From positions 434,001-498,000 of the forward strand of contig CAVRJA010000006.1 of assembly GCA_963721405.1 (NCBI GenBank): a stretch of DNA of 64,000 nucleotides, in the 5' to 3' direction. Below are positions 44,508 through 52,994 of the stretch, in pieces. Numbering within the stretch: the first letter of the stretch is position 1; each line of letters begins with the position of its first letter. The notes under the pieces were generated by a model, which had not been told where the DNA came from, searched no databases, and saw only the letters and a list, made by a program, of their open reading frames with translations. Origin of the DNA: JAFNAG01 sp963721405 (GTDB taxonomy: Bacteria > Acidobacteriota > UBA6911). Both the position numbers and the translations under genes were made by a program.

Positions 44508-44597
44508 GAGGAGACCAGGAACCGCCATTTTTGCACACTGGTCGCCATCGGCGGGTATCTGGGAAAATCCGGCCTCCTGGTTCGCTGTACCTGTCCC

Positions 44598-45221
44598 TCA
44601 CATCGTGCGCAGGATCGCGCGGACGGGGGATGCATCGAGGCCGGCGAATTTCAGCGGCAGACAGATCAACTCGTAATCTGCGGGAGGCGCCTCTCCCAGG
44701 CGCACTCCTTCCAGAATCGCGATGCGGCAGCGCAACAGAATCTTGTGACAAGCCATGGTCTTGCTGTCGAACGCATCCACGGACGGGCTGTCGATGCCTG
44801 CGAGCAGAATGTGCCGCTTTCCCAGGAATTCGGCGCCGTCCTCCGTGAGACACACGAAATCCCTGCGGAATCGGTCTTCCGGGAACCCGCTGGCGCCCGT
44901 CTTGAACAGGACTCGCTCGACGCCGTTCCAGTCGAGCCCGGCGAGATAGGATCGGTCGAGGGTCTTCTGATCCTCGGGCACAGCAACGACCCGGGCGGGG
45001 CCCAGGTAGTGTTCGAGCGGCACGCGGGAAACGTCGATCCCGGCTTCATCGAAATGGTAGGGCGCATCGATGTGCGTCCCGGTGTGGACGCTCATCGTTA
45101 CCGCCGAAACGTTGCAGGAATCGCCGCTCGTGAGCCGCATGGACCAGCGCTGACGGAATTTCTGATCGCCGGGCCACACCGCAATCGCGGAACTGATTGT
45201 CTGTGAAATGTCGTAAATCAT
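44598..45221 (-). CDS. Cyclase-family (KynB-like) hydrolase
   Basis: About 207 residues from ATG 45221. MIYDISQTISSAIAVWPGDQ and MSVHTGTHIDAPYHF carry the conserved HxGTHxDxPxHF metal site of the cyclase/arylformamidase family. RVLFKTGASG, FVCLTEDGAEFL, LLAGIDSPSVDAF and the C-terminal YELICLPLKFAGLDASPVRA complete the fold and match arylformamidase (KynB) quite well; other family members hydrolyse different amides or esters. No kynurenine-pathway genes are nearby. An upstream ATG at 45242 is possible. Confidence 0.8.
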   Translation of the reverse strand: MIYDISQTISSAIAVWPGDQKFRQRWSMRLTSGDSCNVSAVTMSVHTGTHIDAPYHFDEAGIDVSRVPLEHYLGPARVVAVPEDQKTLDRSYLAGLDWNGVERVLFKTGASGFPEDRFRRDFVCLTEDGAEFLGKRHILLAGIDSPSVDAFDSKTMACHKILLRCRIAILEGVRLGEAPPADYELICLPLKFAGLDASPVRAILRTM

Positions 45222-45591
45222 CGGGCGCGTCCTGACTGGCATTTCAAGCCGATTGAGAATGTGACTGCACACGCCGCCATGGCGTTTGGCACATCACGCG
45301 TGTAGGGAGGATCAACCGAAGCCGGCGGCATCGGCCGGTTCTCCTCTGAAAACATGACGCCCACAAAGCTGGATTATAGGCGGGTCGACCGCGATGGAAC
45401 CACATGAATGTCGAGAACCGGTGCGATGTCAGCGGAGGTGCGTGGTGTTCTGCCGGTTGTGTTGATGGTCAAGCCGCGCGCGATTTGACCAGGGCGAGGG
45501 GGCGCCCGAAACGGCGCAACATAACGGAGAGCCTCCAGGATTCCGGGGGAAACGAAAGGAATCCTGGAGGCCTAGGCGGTCTGATTGGGTA
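45222..45591 (+). other. 370-base spacer
   Basis: It contains the promoter side of the cyclase-family gene and, at 45531-45571, the terminator of the opposite gene. No gene is seen. Confidence 0.35.
45531..45571 (-). terminator. Hairpin after the small exported protein gene
   Basis: GCCTCCAGGATTCC/GGAATCCTGGAGGC, a perfect 14-bp stem with a 13-base loop, located 20 bases after the stop of the minus-strand gene at 45592. No T-run is present. Confidence 0.6.
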
Positions 45592-46047
45592 TTACCTGGC
45601 CTTGGAGTGAGAATAGACCAGCTCAACGGTGGCGACGGTCCCCGTGGTCTTTCTGTACTCGCCTGCCACCGCCTTTTCAGATCGGGACGTCGGGAGTGAG
45701 GCCCCAAAAGTGCTGTTGCGGACTTTGGAGAGGAAATACTGCTCACCGTACTTGGTAAACGTCACGTGATACTCGTTGTCCGCCTTGAGCACATTCACTA
45801 CCTGGGAAAACACATTCATGCACTGGGTCCCGTCAGGCGTGATGACTCTGACCAGGGATCCGACCGCACCATTGCCCAACCTGGGCATATCGAAGATGTA
45901 TTTGCCTGAGGGCATGAGTTGCTCCCCGGCGTAAAAGGAGAACGGGATGTTCATCAGAACGCCGTTCGCGGGTCCTGCCGCCGCCCCGGGCGACAGACAA
46001 ACCAGCAACGCGCAGAACGAAATCGATACCGCCAATGCCTTTGTCAT
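45592..46047 (-). CDS. Small exported acidobacterial protein of unknown function
   Basis: About 151 residues from ATG 46047, preceded by GGAGGA. MTKALAVSISFCALLVCLSP is a signal peptide. The mature protein starts VLMNIPFSFYAGEQLMPSGK, then YIFDMPRLGNGAVGSLVRVI, FTKYGEQYFLSKVRNS and ends in a basic SHSKAR. The pattern of N-x-P-F-x-F followed by L-P-x-G-x-Y is common to a family of short exported acidobacterial proteins without assigned function. The gene is divergent from the winged-helix/TPR regulator, about 200 bases away. Confidence 0.75.
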   Translation of the reverse strand: MTKALAVSISFCALLVCLSPGAAAGPANGVLMNIPFSFYAGEQLMPSGKYIFDMPRLGNGAVGSLVRVITPDGTQCMNVFSQVVNVLKADNEYHVTFTKYGEQYFLSKVRNSTFGASLPTSRSEKAVAGEYRKTTGTVATVELVYSHSKAR

Positions 46048-46245
46048 GGGTTCCTCCATATCCAAGACCCAGGGGGCCCTCCACCCCACATGGGTCAAGT
46101 GCCCTGCTTGTCTTTTGCTCATTTAGACGCAGACCATCCCGAAGGAGTTCTTTAGGAATTGCCGAGGATTTTCTTAGCTTCGCGTCGAATTTATGGAACC
46201 CTCCTGAAGCTGCAATCGTAGGAGCAATGTGGAAACGGAGGAATC

Positions 46246-47919
46246 GTGCGGGTGTTTGTGCGGCGTGCGGAGGTGGCCGCTGTGGCTTGCGGATTTCGGG
46301 TCGGCGAGTGGCTGATTGAGCCGGATCTCAATCGTGCCACAAGTGAGGACAGAGTCGTACTGATCGAGCCAAAGGTACTCGACGTGCTGGTGTGCCTCGC
46401 GCACCGTCCGGGCGAGGTCCTCTCAAAAGATCAAATCGTGCAGACGGTCTGGCACGATACTTTTGTCAGCGACGGGATCCTAACCTATTCCATTTCGGAG
46501 CTCCGGAAGGCCTTGGGGGACGACGCCCGGAATCCGCACATCATTCAGACCATCTCGCGCAAAGGATACAGGCTGGTGGCTCCGGTCCAGCTGCTGGGAA
46601 CGGATCTGCAGTCCCAGCCCTCGGTCGCCGTGCTGTCCTTTTCCGATATGAGTCCGCAAAAGGACCAGGAGTATTTCTGCGATGGAATTGCCGAGGAGAT
46701 CATCAACAGCCTCATGCAGATCGGGGGCTTGCGCGTCGCAGCGCGGACATCCTCCTTCGCCTTCAAGGGGAAGTCTGAAGACATCCGGACCATCGGGAAA
46801 AAGCTCGGTGTGATGACCGTGCTGGAGGGAAGCGTCCATAAGGCCGGGGACCAGCTCCGGATCATGGCCCAGCTGATCGACGCGGAAAATGGCTACCATC
46901 TCTGGTCGGAGCGATTCGACCGGCAGCTGAAAGACATCTTCGCAGTCCAGGAGGAAATTTCCAATAGCATCGCCCGAATCCTCAAGATCACCTTGAGTCC
47001 TCTGGAGAGGGATGCAATCGGAAGAGTCCCCACCATCGACTTGGGCGCATACGACTTTTACCTTCGCGGAAAGCAGTACTTTCACCAGTACAAGAGGAAA
47101 GGAATCGAGTTTGCACTCCGGATGTTCTCTCAAGCCATTGAGCTCGACCCAAATTACTCCCTTGCCTGGGCCGGCATCTCCGATTGCCGCTCCTTCCTCT
47201 ATTTGTATGCGGGCAGCCACCAAGTCCACCGCGAGCAGGCCATTGCGGCCAGCCGGAAAGCCATCGACCTGGACCCGAAGTCCGCGGAGGCCTATGCCTC
47301 GCGTGGTGTCGCATTGTCGCTGAACTCCGAATACGAAGAGGCGGAACTAACGCTGGCAACTGCCATTCGTCTGGGTCCGCGCCTCTTCGAAGCCTACTAT
47401 TTCTCCGCGCGTGTCGCATTCGTCCAGGGGAAGCTCGAACGGGCCGTCGAGCTTTATGAAAAGGCCAGCGAGGTCAATCCCCAGGACTACCAGTCTCCGC
47501 TCCTGGTAGCCCAGATCTACGACGACCTCAACCGGCAAGAGGCAGCGGCGGATTCCCGGCGCAAGGGAGTGCTGGCTGTGGAAGCAAGACTGCGGCTGAA
47601 CCCCGATGATGGGCGGGCCCTGTACATGGGAGCCAACGGGCTTGTGGCGCTCGGTGAACGTGAAAAGGGACTGGAATGGGCACGGCAGGCTCTTGAGCTG
47701 GACCCTGCCGACCCCATGCTTCTTTACAACGTGGCCTGCATCTATTCGCTCGCCGGACAGGTCGAGAACGCGATCGATTGCCTGGAACGATCCGTCCGCA
47801 ACGGCCTGACAGAGAAACGCTGGCTGGTACACGACAGCAACCTGGATCCGCTGCGGCAGCACCCTCGCTACCACGACCTCCTCAAATACATGGACCAAAG
47901 CCGGCCGAACGATAACTGA
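46246..47919 (+). CDS. Winged-helix DNA-binding protein with FlgO-like and TPR domains
   Basis: 557 residues from GTG 46246, preceded by GGAGGA. An OmpR-type winged helix (about 15-112: VVLIEPKVLDVLVCLAHRPG, LSKDQIVQTVWHDTFVSDGI, ISRKGYRLVAPVQ) precedes a TolB/FlgO-like N-terminal domain of the adenylate-cyclase-associated type (about 123-250: SVAVLSFSDMSPQKDQEYFC, DGIAEEIINSLMQIGGLRVA, GSVHKAGDQLRIMAQLIDAE). Then come TPR repeats (about 265-550: LRMFSQAIELDPNYSLAWAG, AIAASRKAIDLDPKSAEAYA, WARQALELDPADPMLLYNVA). There is no membrane segment, so it is soluble. The class resembles CadC-like regulators; the target is unknown. Confidence 0.9.
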   Translation: MRVFVRRAEVAAVACGFRVGEWLIEPDLNRATSEDRVVLIEPKVLDVLVCLAHRPGEVLSKDQIVQTVWHDTFVSDGILTYSISELRKALGDDARNPHIIQTISRKGYRLVAPVQLLGTDLQSQPSVAVLSFSDMSPQKDQEYFCDGIAEEIINSLMQIGGLRVAARTSSFAFKGKSEDIRTIGKKLGVMTVLEGSVHKAGDQLRIMAQLIDAENGYHLWSERFDRQLKDIFAVQEEISNSIARILKITLSPLERDAIGRVPTIDLGAYDFYLRGKQYFHQYKRKGIEFALRMFSQAIELDPNYSLAWAGISDCRSFLYLYAGSHQVHREQAIAASRKAIDLDPKSAEAYASRGVALSLNSEYEEAELTLATAIRLGPRLFEAYYFSARVAFVQGKLERAVELYEKASEVNPQDYQSPLLVAQIYDDLNRQEAAADSRRKGVLAVEARLRLNPDDGRALYMGANGLVALGEREKGLEWARQALELDPADPMLLYNVACIYSLAGQVENAIDCLERSVRNGLTEKRWLVHDSNLDPLRQHPRYHDLLKYMDQSRPNDN

Positions 47920-47920
47920 T

Positions 47921-48148
47921 TAGTTTCTGTTGCGAATCCCCATGGTCATCCCACGTGGACTTGGACTTGGATTTTGACGTCCTTGCGGCAGACAGACGAC
48001 CTGCGGTGCAACGCGATCGCTGAAGCCCAGCTCGGAAAGTATTTTCGGTCCACGTCCAGGTCCAGGTCCAAGTCCAGGTCCAAGTCCAGGTCCAGGCATC
48101 CGGAGAAGTCCGTCAATCTAAAGTAGCAAGTCCTGTTACGGAAACTCA
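47921..48148 (+). repeat. Palindromic GGACNT-hexamer element A
   Basis: It begins with TAGTTTCTGTTGCGAA one base after the stop of the regulator gene and ends near GTTACGGAAACT. Within are GTGGACTTGGACTTGGA on the left and a longer run of AGGTCC/AAGTCC hexamers on the right (about 48048-48093), which can pair into a long imperfect hairpin. A better preserved relative lies at 61134-61348. The minus-strand frame through it reads as alternating Asp-Leu, which is a product of the hexamer and not a protein. Confidence 0.65.
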
Positions 48149-48498
48149 TCAGCCAGGGATGTTCCCTCCACCTGGCAATCTACTTTGATAACCTGCCTTA
48201 AATGCGACTGCCGGGAAGGGAAAGTACTGTCTCAACTTTGCGGTCAGGCGTTCTGGAGTCTTGGCGGTCGATTTCAGGTTTGTGTTATCATTCTCTCAAT
48301 TCCGCGGATATGGGCCGTGCCCGCAGTGCAGGGCGTCTTGCGAGCCGCGAAGCGACTCATCCGCGTCCTCGGGGGTGGCATCGCCGTACGCTCTCCTTGC
48401 TTCCGCAGTTGCAGATCCGCCCGCGCACTGGAATCGCCCGCCGCCTGAAACCGATCCGCGATCGCGCCGGCGATCGAGGTTGAGGAGGGTAAGACAGG
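48149..48498 (+). other. 350-base spacer before the VWFA gene
   Basis: No gene is seen. Several short plus-strand frames have no ribosome binding site and lack motifs. Promoter elements were not identified with confidence. Confidence 0.3.
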
Positions 48499-49602
48499 AT
48501 GATCCGGATCACATCGGTCTCTGTCGCCGCAATTCTCATCGTCCTGATTTCGACGCCTGTGTCAATCCCGGCAGGTGTCGCCGCTGGAACGGCGGCACAA
48601 GCCTCCCCTCCGCAGGCAGGCGGCGCCATCGCGATCAAGGTCAACGTTGATGCCGTCCTGCTGAACATCTCGGTCCTGGATCGAATTACGAACCGATGCA
48701 TTTCCGGGCTGCAGAAGGACGATTTTCTCGTCTACGAGGACGACATCGCACAGGACGTGCAGCAGTTGCTGCCGGTAGAATCGCCATTCAACCTGCTGCT
48801 TCTGCTTGACGTCAGCGGCAGCACCGCCCCTTACACCAAGCTCATGAAAGAGGCCGCCGCAGGTTTTGTCTCCGAGATCAGGACAAACGACAGGGTCGCA
48901 GTGGCGGCCTTTAATACGAAAGTGCGCCTGCTGCAGGACTTCACCGGCGAAAAAGCGGAAGCGGCGCACGTGATCGGACGCATTCACTCCGGTGGCGGCA
49001 CGGCATTTTACGATGCGCTGCTGAATTGCATCGACAGGTACATGCGCGTTCAGCCGGGCCGCAAGGCAATCGTCGTGTTTACAGACGGTGTGGATAACCA
49101 GTTGTACGGGGACCGGCGCGACGGTTCCGCTGCGACCTTCGAAGAGCTTCTCCGCAGGGTTCAGGAAACCGACGTTCTCATCTACACGATCTTCCTGGAC
49201 AGCAGGGGACAGACTTCCGCCATGAACCCGCCGGCCGGCCGCTTTCCGCGCCGGGGCGGCCTGTCATTTCCCTTCCCTTTGCCTGTCCCGGGCACATTCC
49301 CGGGTTCGCGGCGAGAAGAGAGGGTCGCGTACGAAACCGCGCGGGAGCAACTGCAAGGCATTGCCGGACAGACGGGAGGGAGGATGTATTCGCTTCGTCG
49401 GGCGAATGATCTCGCGGAGGCATATGCACAGGTTGCCGACGACCTGCGCGTCCAGTACCTGCTCGCTTATGCGTCCTCGAATCACTCTCACGATAATCAA
49501 TGGCGATCGATCAGGGTCGAGATCAAAGACTGTCCCAATGCCGTGGTGCGCACGCGCAAAGGGTACTACGCCGAAGGCAGGTCTGGATTTGCGGGAAAAT
49601 GA
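48499..49602 (+). CDS. Secreted VWFA-related acidobacterial domain protein
   Basis: 367 residues from ATG 48499, preceded by GAGGAGGG. MIRITSVSVAAILIVLISTP is a signal peptide. A beta-strand region (VDAVLLNISVLDRITNRCIS, GLQKDDFLVYEDDIAQDVQQ) comes before the VWA domain, LLLLLDVSGSTAPYTKLMKE (MIDAS DxSGS), TNDRVAVAAFNTKV, SGGGTAFYDALLNCIDRY and KAIVVFTDGVDNQLYGD, then ETDVLIYTIFLDSRG. The MIDAS residues Asp-x-Ser-x-Ser, Thr and Asp are all present, so metal-dependent ligand binding is likely. Many copies of this family are usual in acidobacterial genomes; the ligand is unknown. Confidence 0.9.
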   Translation: MIRITSVSVAAILIVLISTPVSIPAGVAAGTAAQASPPQAGGAIAIKVNVDAVLLNISVLDRITNRCISGLQKDDFLVYEDDIAQDVQQLLPVESPFNLLLLLDVSGSTAPYTKLMKEAAAGFVSEIRTNDRVAVAAFNTKVRLLQDFTGEKAEAAHVIGRIHSGGGTAFYDALLNCIDRYMRVQPGRKAIVVFTDGVDNQLYGDRRDGSAATFEELLRRVQETDVLIYTIFLDSRGQTSAMNPPAGRFPRRGGLSFPFPLPVPGTFPGSRREERVAYETAREQLQGIAGQTGGRMYSLRRANDLAEAYAQVADDLRVQYLLAYASSNHSHDNQWRSIRVEIKDCPNAVVRTRKGYYAEGRSGFAGK

Positions 49603-49675
49603 CCTGCTACGCCTATCTCAAGAATCTGCAAGGCTTCGGCCGGTCCGAACACTGACAAACCCCTGACAAATTCGC

Positions 49676-49704
49676 TTGACTTTCGGGGAAGATCTTCCTA
49701 GGCT
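49676..49704 (+). promoter_or_regulatory. Possible promoter and operator of the kduI operon
   Basis: TTGACT at 49676-49681 and TAGGCT at 49699-49704 are spaced 17 bases. Between them lies the perfect 12-bp palindrome GGAAGATCTTCC (49687-49698), well placed to be an operator for one of the IclR-family regulators encoded in the locus. The -10 match is weak and the binding protein is unproven. Confidence 0.4.
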
Positions 49705-49860
49705 GATTATCGTAATGTGATGCTCATCGTTTCTCTATGCAAAACCGATGGTGACTCCGGGCGCCTGGATCTCATCCTCGTTTCGCCCTGACCCGCGCTT
49801 CCAGTGGGGGCGGCTCGCGCCGCCGATCATCGTCTTTCGATATTGGGACTTGCGATCATC

Positions 49861-50697
49861 ATGACACTGGAAATGCGTCATCCGCCCGATCCTGCATCAT
49901 TTGCCCGCATGACGACAGCGGAGATGCGTGAAGCGTTCCTGCTCGAGAACCTGTTTGTGCCGCGGAAAATCGTGTCGTACTACTCACACGTTGATCGCGC
50001 GATCATCGGTGCGGTGGTCCCGGGCGACGAGACCACCACGCTTCCGACTTCCAGGGAGCTGGCGGCAGAGTATTTCACGCAGAGGCGGGAACTTGGAGTG
50101 TTCAACATCGGTGGGACCGGCATCATCTTCGCTGGGGGCCGGGAGTACTGCCTGGCCGCCAAAGAAGCACTGTACATAGGGCGGGGAAACCGCGACATTG
50201 GCTTCCGCAGCGAGGATCGGGAGCATCCGGCGCAATTCTATTTCGTGAGCTATCCGGCTCATGCCGCTCATCCCTGTGCCAAGGCAGGCGTGAAGGAGAC
50301 CGAATCGACCGAATTGGGATCGACGGCGTCCGCGAACCAGCGCGTCATCCGCAAGCTCATCCATCCGGCGGGAATCAAGAGCTGCCAGTTGACGATGGGT
50401 TATACCGAATTGGCAGCGGGGAGCGTCTGGAACACAATGCCGGCGCACACGCACCTGAGGCGCTCCGAGATTTATCTGTACTTTGATCTGCCTGCACCCG
50501 GGGTCGTTATTCATTGCATGGGGAAACCCGGGGAAACCAGGCACCTGGTCATCAGGGACCGGCAGGCGGTCGTTTCGCCGCCATGGTCGGTCCACTTTGC
50601 TGCGGGGACTTCAAACTATTCGTTCCTCTGGGCCATGGGCGGCGAGAACCAGGAGTTCTCGGACATGGACGTGGTCCCGATGGAATCACTTGCTTGA
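49861..50697 (+). CDS. kduI: 5-dehydro-4-deoxy-D-glucuronate isomerase
   Basis: About 278 residues from ATG 49861; no clear Shine-Dalgarno. KduI converts 4-deoxy-L-threo-5-hexosulose uronate, produced from unsaturated uronides, into 3-deoxy-D-glycero-2,5-hexodiulosonate in the cytoplasm. The family landmarks include REAFLLENLFVPRKIVSYYS, RELGVFNIGGTGIIFAGG and the zinc site PAHTHLRRSEIYLYFDLP (two His and one Glu), with SPPWSVHFAAGTSNYSFLWA supplying the final His. The length matches the E. coli enzyme. It is the first gene of a plus-strand run with GH105, IclR, DUF4861, kduD and the aldolase. Confidence 0.96.
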   Translation: MTLEMRHPPDPASFARMTTAEMREAFLLENLFVPRKIVSYYSHVDRAIIGAVVPGDETTTLPTSRELAAEYFTQRRELGVFNIGGTGIIFAGGREYCLAAKEALYIGRGNRDIGFRSEDREHPAQFYFVSYPAHAAHPCAKAGVKETESTELGSTASANQRVIRKLIHPAGIKSCQLTMGYTELAAGSVWNTMPAHTHLRRSEIYLYFDLPAPGVVIHCMGKPGETRHLVIRDRQAVVSPPWSVHFAAGTSNYSFLWAMGGENQEFSDMDVVPMESLA

Positions 50698-50849
50698 GCA
50701 GGCATGGCTGGCAAAGGTCAACCCGGGACGCTCCGCTGCGTGCAGTGAAAGATTCCAGGCGTCCCGGCGGTTCCAACTGCGACCATCGTGATGCAAGCTC
50801 TCAACGGTGTCAGTTCGTCTGGCTGATTCCCTCTGGTGGAGGCCTGATC

Positions 50850-52049
50850 ATGCTTTATAGATTACCCTTGATTGCGGTCGTTATCACAATCTGCCTTTCC
50901 CAGGGCCTGACGTTCTGCACGGCGGCGGACACTCCCAAGTCCTGGGCCGAAAAGATGGCGGCGTCCGAAATGAAACGACGCGGGGACTCACTTTCCTACG
51001 GGAAAGATCCCAGGGCCAGATGGACCTATGAGACCGGCGTGTTCTTGATGGGTCTGGAAACGGTTTCGGCCGGGACAGGCAACGCGAAGTACTTCGACTA
51101 TCTGAAGACCGTGATCGACTCCTTCCTGGAAGCCGACGGCTCGATCCGGACCTACAAGCTCGGGGATTACAATCTCGACAACATCAACAGCGGAAAGTTG
51201 CTGCTCACTCTCTATCAAAAAAGCGGCGAGGAGAAATACCGCAAAGCCGCTTTTCTCCTGATGAAGCAGCTCGAGAGCCAGCCGCGCACCAAGGAGGGCG
51301 GATTCTGGCACAAGCAGATCTATCCCTTCCAGATGTGGCTCGACGGCATCTACATGGCCTCCCCTTTTCTGGCTCGCGCTTCCCTCATGTTCGAACAGCC
51401 CGGCGGATTCGAAGATGTCGCCAACCAGATTGTCTGGATCGAGAGCCACACGCGCGATGCACGCACCGGCCTGCTGTATCATGGCTGGGATGAAAGCCGG
51501 TCACAGGAGTGGGCCGACCCGCAGACCGGCTGCTCAAAGAGTTTCTGGGGACGGGCCATGGGATGGTATGCGATGGCTATTGTCGACGTTCTCGATTATA
51601 TGCCGGCGCAGCACCAGCGGAGAGCGGCCGTGATCGACGTTTTCCAGCGCCTGGCCAAAGGGGTCGCCGCCTATCAGGACTCCAAAACCGGCCTCTGGCG
51701 TCAGGTGGTGGATCAGGGGACAAGGGAGAAAAACTACCTTGAAGCGTCCGCCTCCTCGATGTTCGTCTATGCGATCGCGAAAGGTGTCCGCAAAGGCTAC
51801 CTCGGCAAGGAATACGCGACGATCGCGAAAAGGGCTTACGAAGGGCTCGTAAAGCACCTGGTCCGGGTCGATCCTGACGGGAGTGTTACACTGACCGGAA
51901 TATGCAGCGTGGGGGGCCTGGGGGGCCCGCAAAAGAGGGACGGCACCTTCGACTATTACATGAGCGAGCCGGTGGTGGAGAACGACCTGAAAGGAGTCGG
52001 GGCATTCCTGATGGCCTGCGTTGAAATCGACCGGCTCGCCGGCATCTAG
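50850..52049 (+). CDS. GH105-type unsaturated uronidase/rhamnogalacturonyl hydrolase
   Basis: About 399 residues from ATG 50850, preceded by GGTGGAGG. MLYRLPLIAVVITICLSQGL is a signal peptide, so the enzyme is periplasmic or secreted. The (alpha/alpha)6 barrel of GH88/GH105 shows WTYETGVFLMGLETVSAGTG, YNLDNINSGKLLLTLYQKSG, QMWLDGIYMASPFLARASLM, LLYHGWDESRSQEWADPQTG, SKSFWGRAMGWYAMAIVDVL and YLEASASSMFVYAIAKGVRK. These match YesR/YteR, which release the unsaturated uronic acid left by pectin lyases, giving the substrate for kduI. The long open frame upstream of 50850 is not part of the gene. Confidence 0.93.
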   Translation: MLYRLPLIAVVITICLSQGLTFCTAADTPKSWAEKMAASEMKRRGDSLSYGKDPRARWTYETGVFLMGLETVSAGTGNAKYFDYLKTVIDSFLEADGSIRTYKLGDYNLDNINSGKLLLTLYQKSGEEKYRKAAFLLMKQLESQPRTKEGGFWHKQIYPFQMWLDGIYMASPFLARASLMFEQPGGFEDVANQIVWIESHTRDARTGLLYHGWDESRSQEWADPQTGCSKSFWGRAMGWYAMAIVDVLDYMPAQHQRRAAVIDVFQRLAKGVAAYQDSKTGLWRQVVDQGTREKNYLEASASSMFVYAIAKGVRKGYLGKEYATIAKRAYEGLVKHLVRVDPDGSVTLTGICSVGGLGGPQKRDGTFDYYMSEPVVENDLKGVGAFLMACVEIDRLAGI

Positions 52050-52145
52050 GGGATCCTCGCTATGGCGCTGGACGCATCCAGATCGGAAACCGCAGTCAAA
52101 CAATCCAATCGCAAAGCGAAACACCAAGTTGTAGAGGGCGAGACA

Positions 52146-52919
52146 ATGACTGGACAAAAACCACGACAAGGCATTCTCGTTCTGCACAAGATGCTGGACA
52201 TCCTGGAAACCATCCGCGAGAGCCGATCGGGTCTCTCTTTAGCCGACCTGGCCAGGGCGCTGGGGCTGCCGAAGCCGACAGCGTACCGTATCGTGGCGAC
52301 GCTGGAAAGCCGCGGATACATTGCTCGGAACCCGGCAGGGCACTACCTGATCGCCCGGAAACTCTTTGATCTGCAACAGGACGAATCGGAGGAGCAGGCG
52401 CTGTTGCGGGCGGCGCAGCCGGTGATGGCGCGGCTCGTCGACTCGTGCCGTGAGACGGTGAATCTCGGCATTCTCGATGCGGGGGAGGTGGTGGTCATCA
52501 GCACCGTCGAGAGCCCCCAGACGATTCGCATGTCCTCCAAGGTCGGAAACCGGCGGTATCTTCATTCCACGGCCCTGGGCAAGGTGCTGCTGAGCGGTCT
52601 TCCGGAAAAGGAAGTCCAGCGCCTCATCCGCATCCAGGGGCTCCCCCGCCTGACGCCGCGGACAATTGTGACCCGCCAGGCGCTGGCGGCCGAGTTGGAC
52701 CTCGTGCGCCGGCAGGGTTTTGCCATGGACAACGAGGAAAACGAGCCCGATGGGCGCTGCCTCGGCGCTCCAGTCCTTGGCGTGGGCGGCCGCATCGTGG
52801 CTGCGCTCAGCATATCCGCGCCCATTTTCCGTATGGACATGACGAGAGCCCGGGCCCTGGCTGCCGAACTGATCGAGGCGACCCGCGCGGCTTCCCGTGT
52901 CCTGACATCCCCGGCCTGA
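52146..52919 (+). CDS. IclR-family transcriptional regulator
   Basis: About 257 residues from ATG 52146. The N-terminal winged helix reads RSGLSLADLARALGLPKPTA then YRIVATLESRGYIARNPAGH. The C-terminal IclR effector domain shows AQPVMARLVDSCRETVNLGI, VVVISTVESPQTIRMSSKVG, HSTALGKVLLSGLPEKEVQR, GFAMDNEENEPDGRCLGAPV and AALSISAPIFRMDMTRARAL, all standard. Located among uronate catabolic genes, it is a likely KdgR-type repressor responding to a pathway intermediate. An upstream start at 52062 would add 28 residues without known similarity. Confidence 0.9.
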   Translation: MTGQKPRQGILVLHKMLDILETIRESRSGLSLADLARALGLPKPTAYRIVATLESRGYIARNPAGHYLIARKLFDLQQDESEEQALLRAAQPVMARLVDSCRETVNLGILDAGEVVVISTVESPQTIRMSSKVGNRRYLHSTALGKVLLSGLPEKEVQRLIRIQGLPRLTPRTIVTRQALAAELDLVRRQGFAMDNEENEPDGRCLGAPVLGVGGRIVAALSISAPIFRMDMTRARALAAELIEATRAASRVLTSPA

Positions 52920-52994
52920 TTCCGGATTGCGGTTGTTCTACCGTTTGACCCGCTGGCATTTTCGGCTGCATCGGCAACGAAAAGGAGATGAGTC

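Noticed and set aside
41757..44528. A 923-residue minus-strand open frame
   Set aside because: Antisense shadow of the BNR propeller gene, caused by codon-periodic GC; no signal or motif is visible.
47946..48149. ORF encoding Asp-Leu repeats
   Set aside because: Translation of the GGACNT/AGGTCC hexamer array, with no start context; the DNA palindrome explains the pattern.
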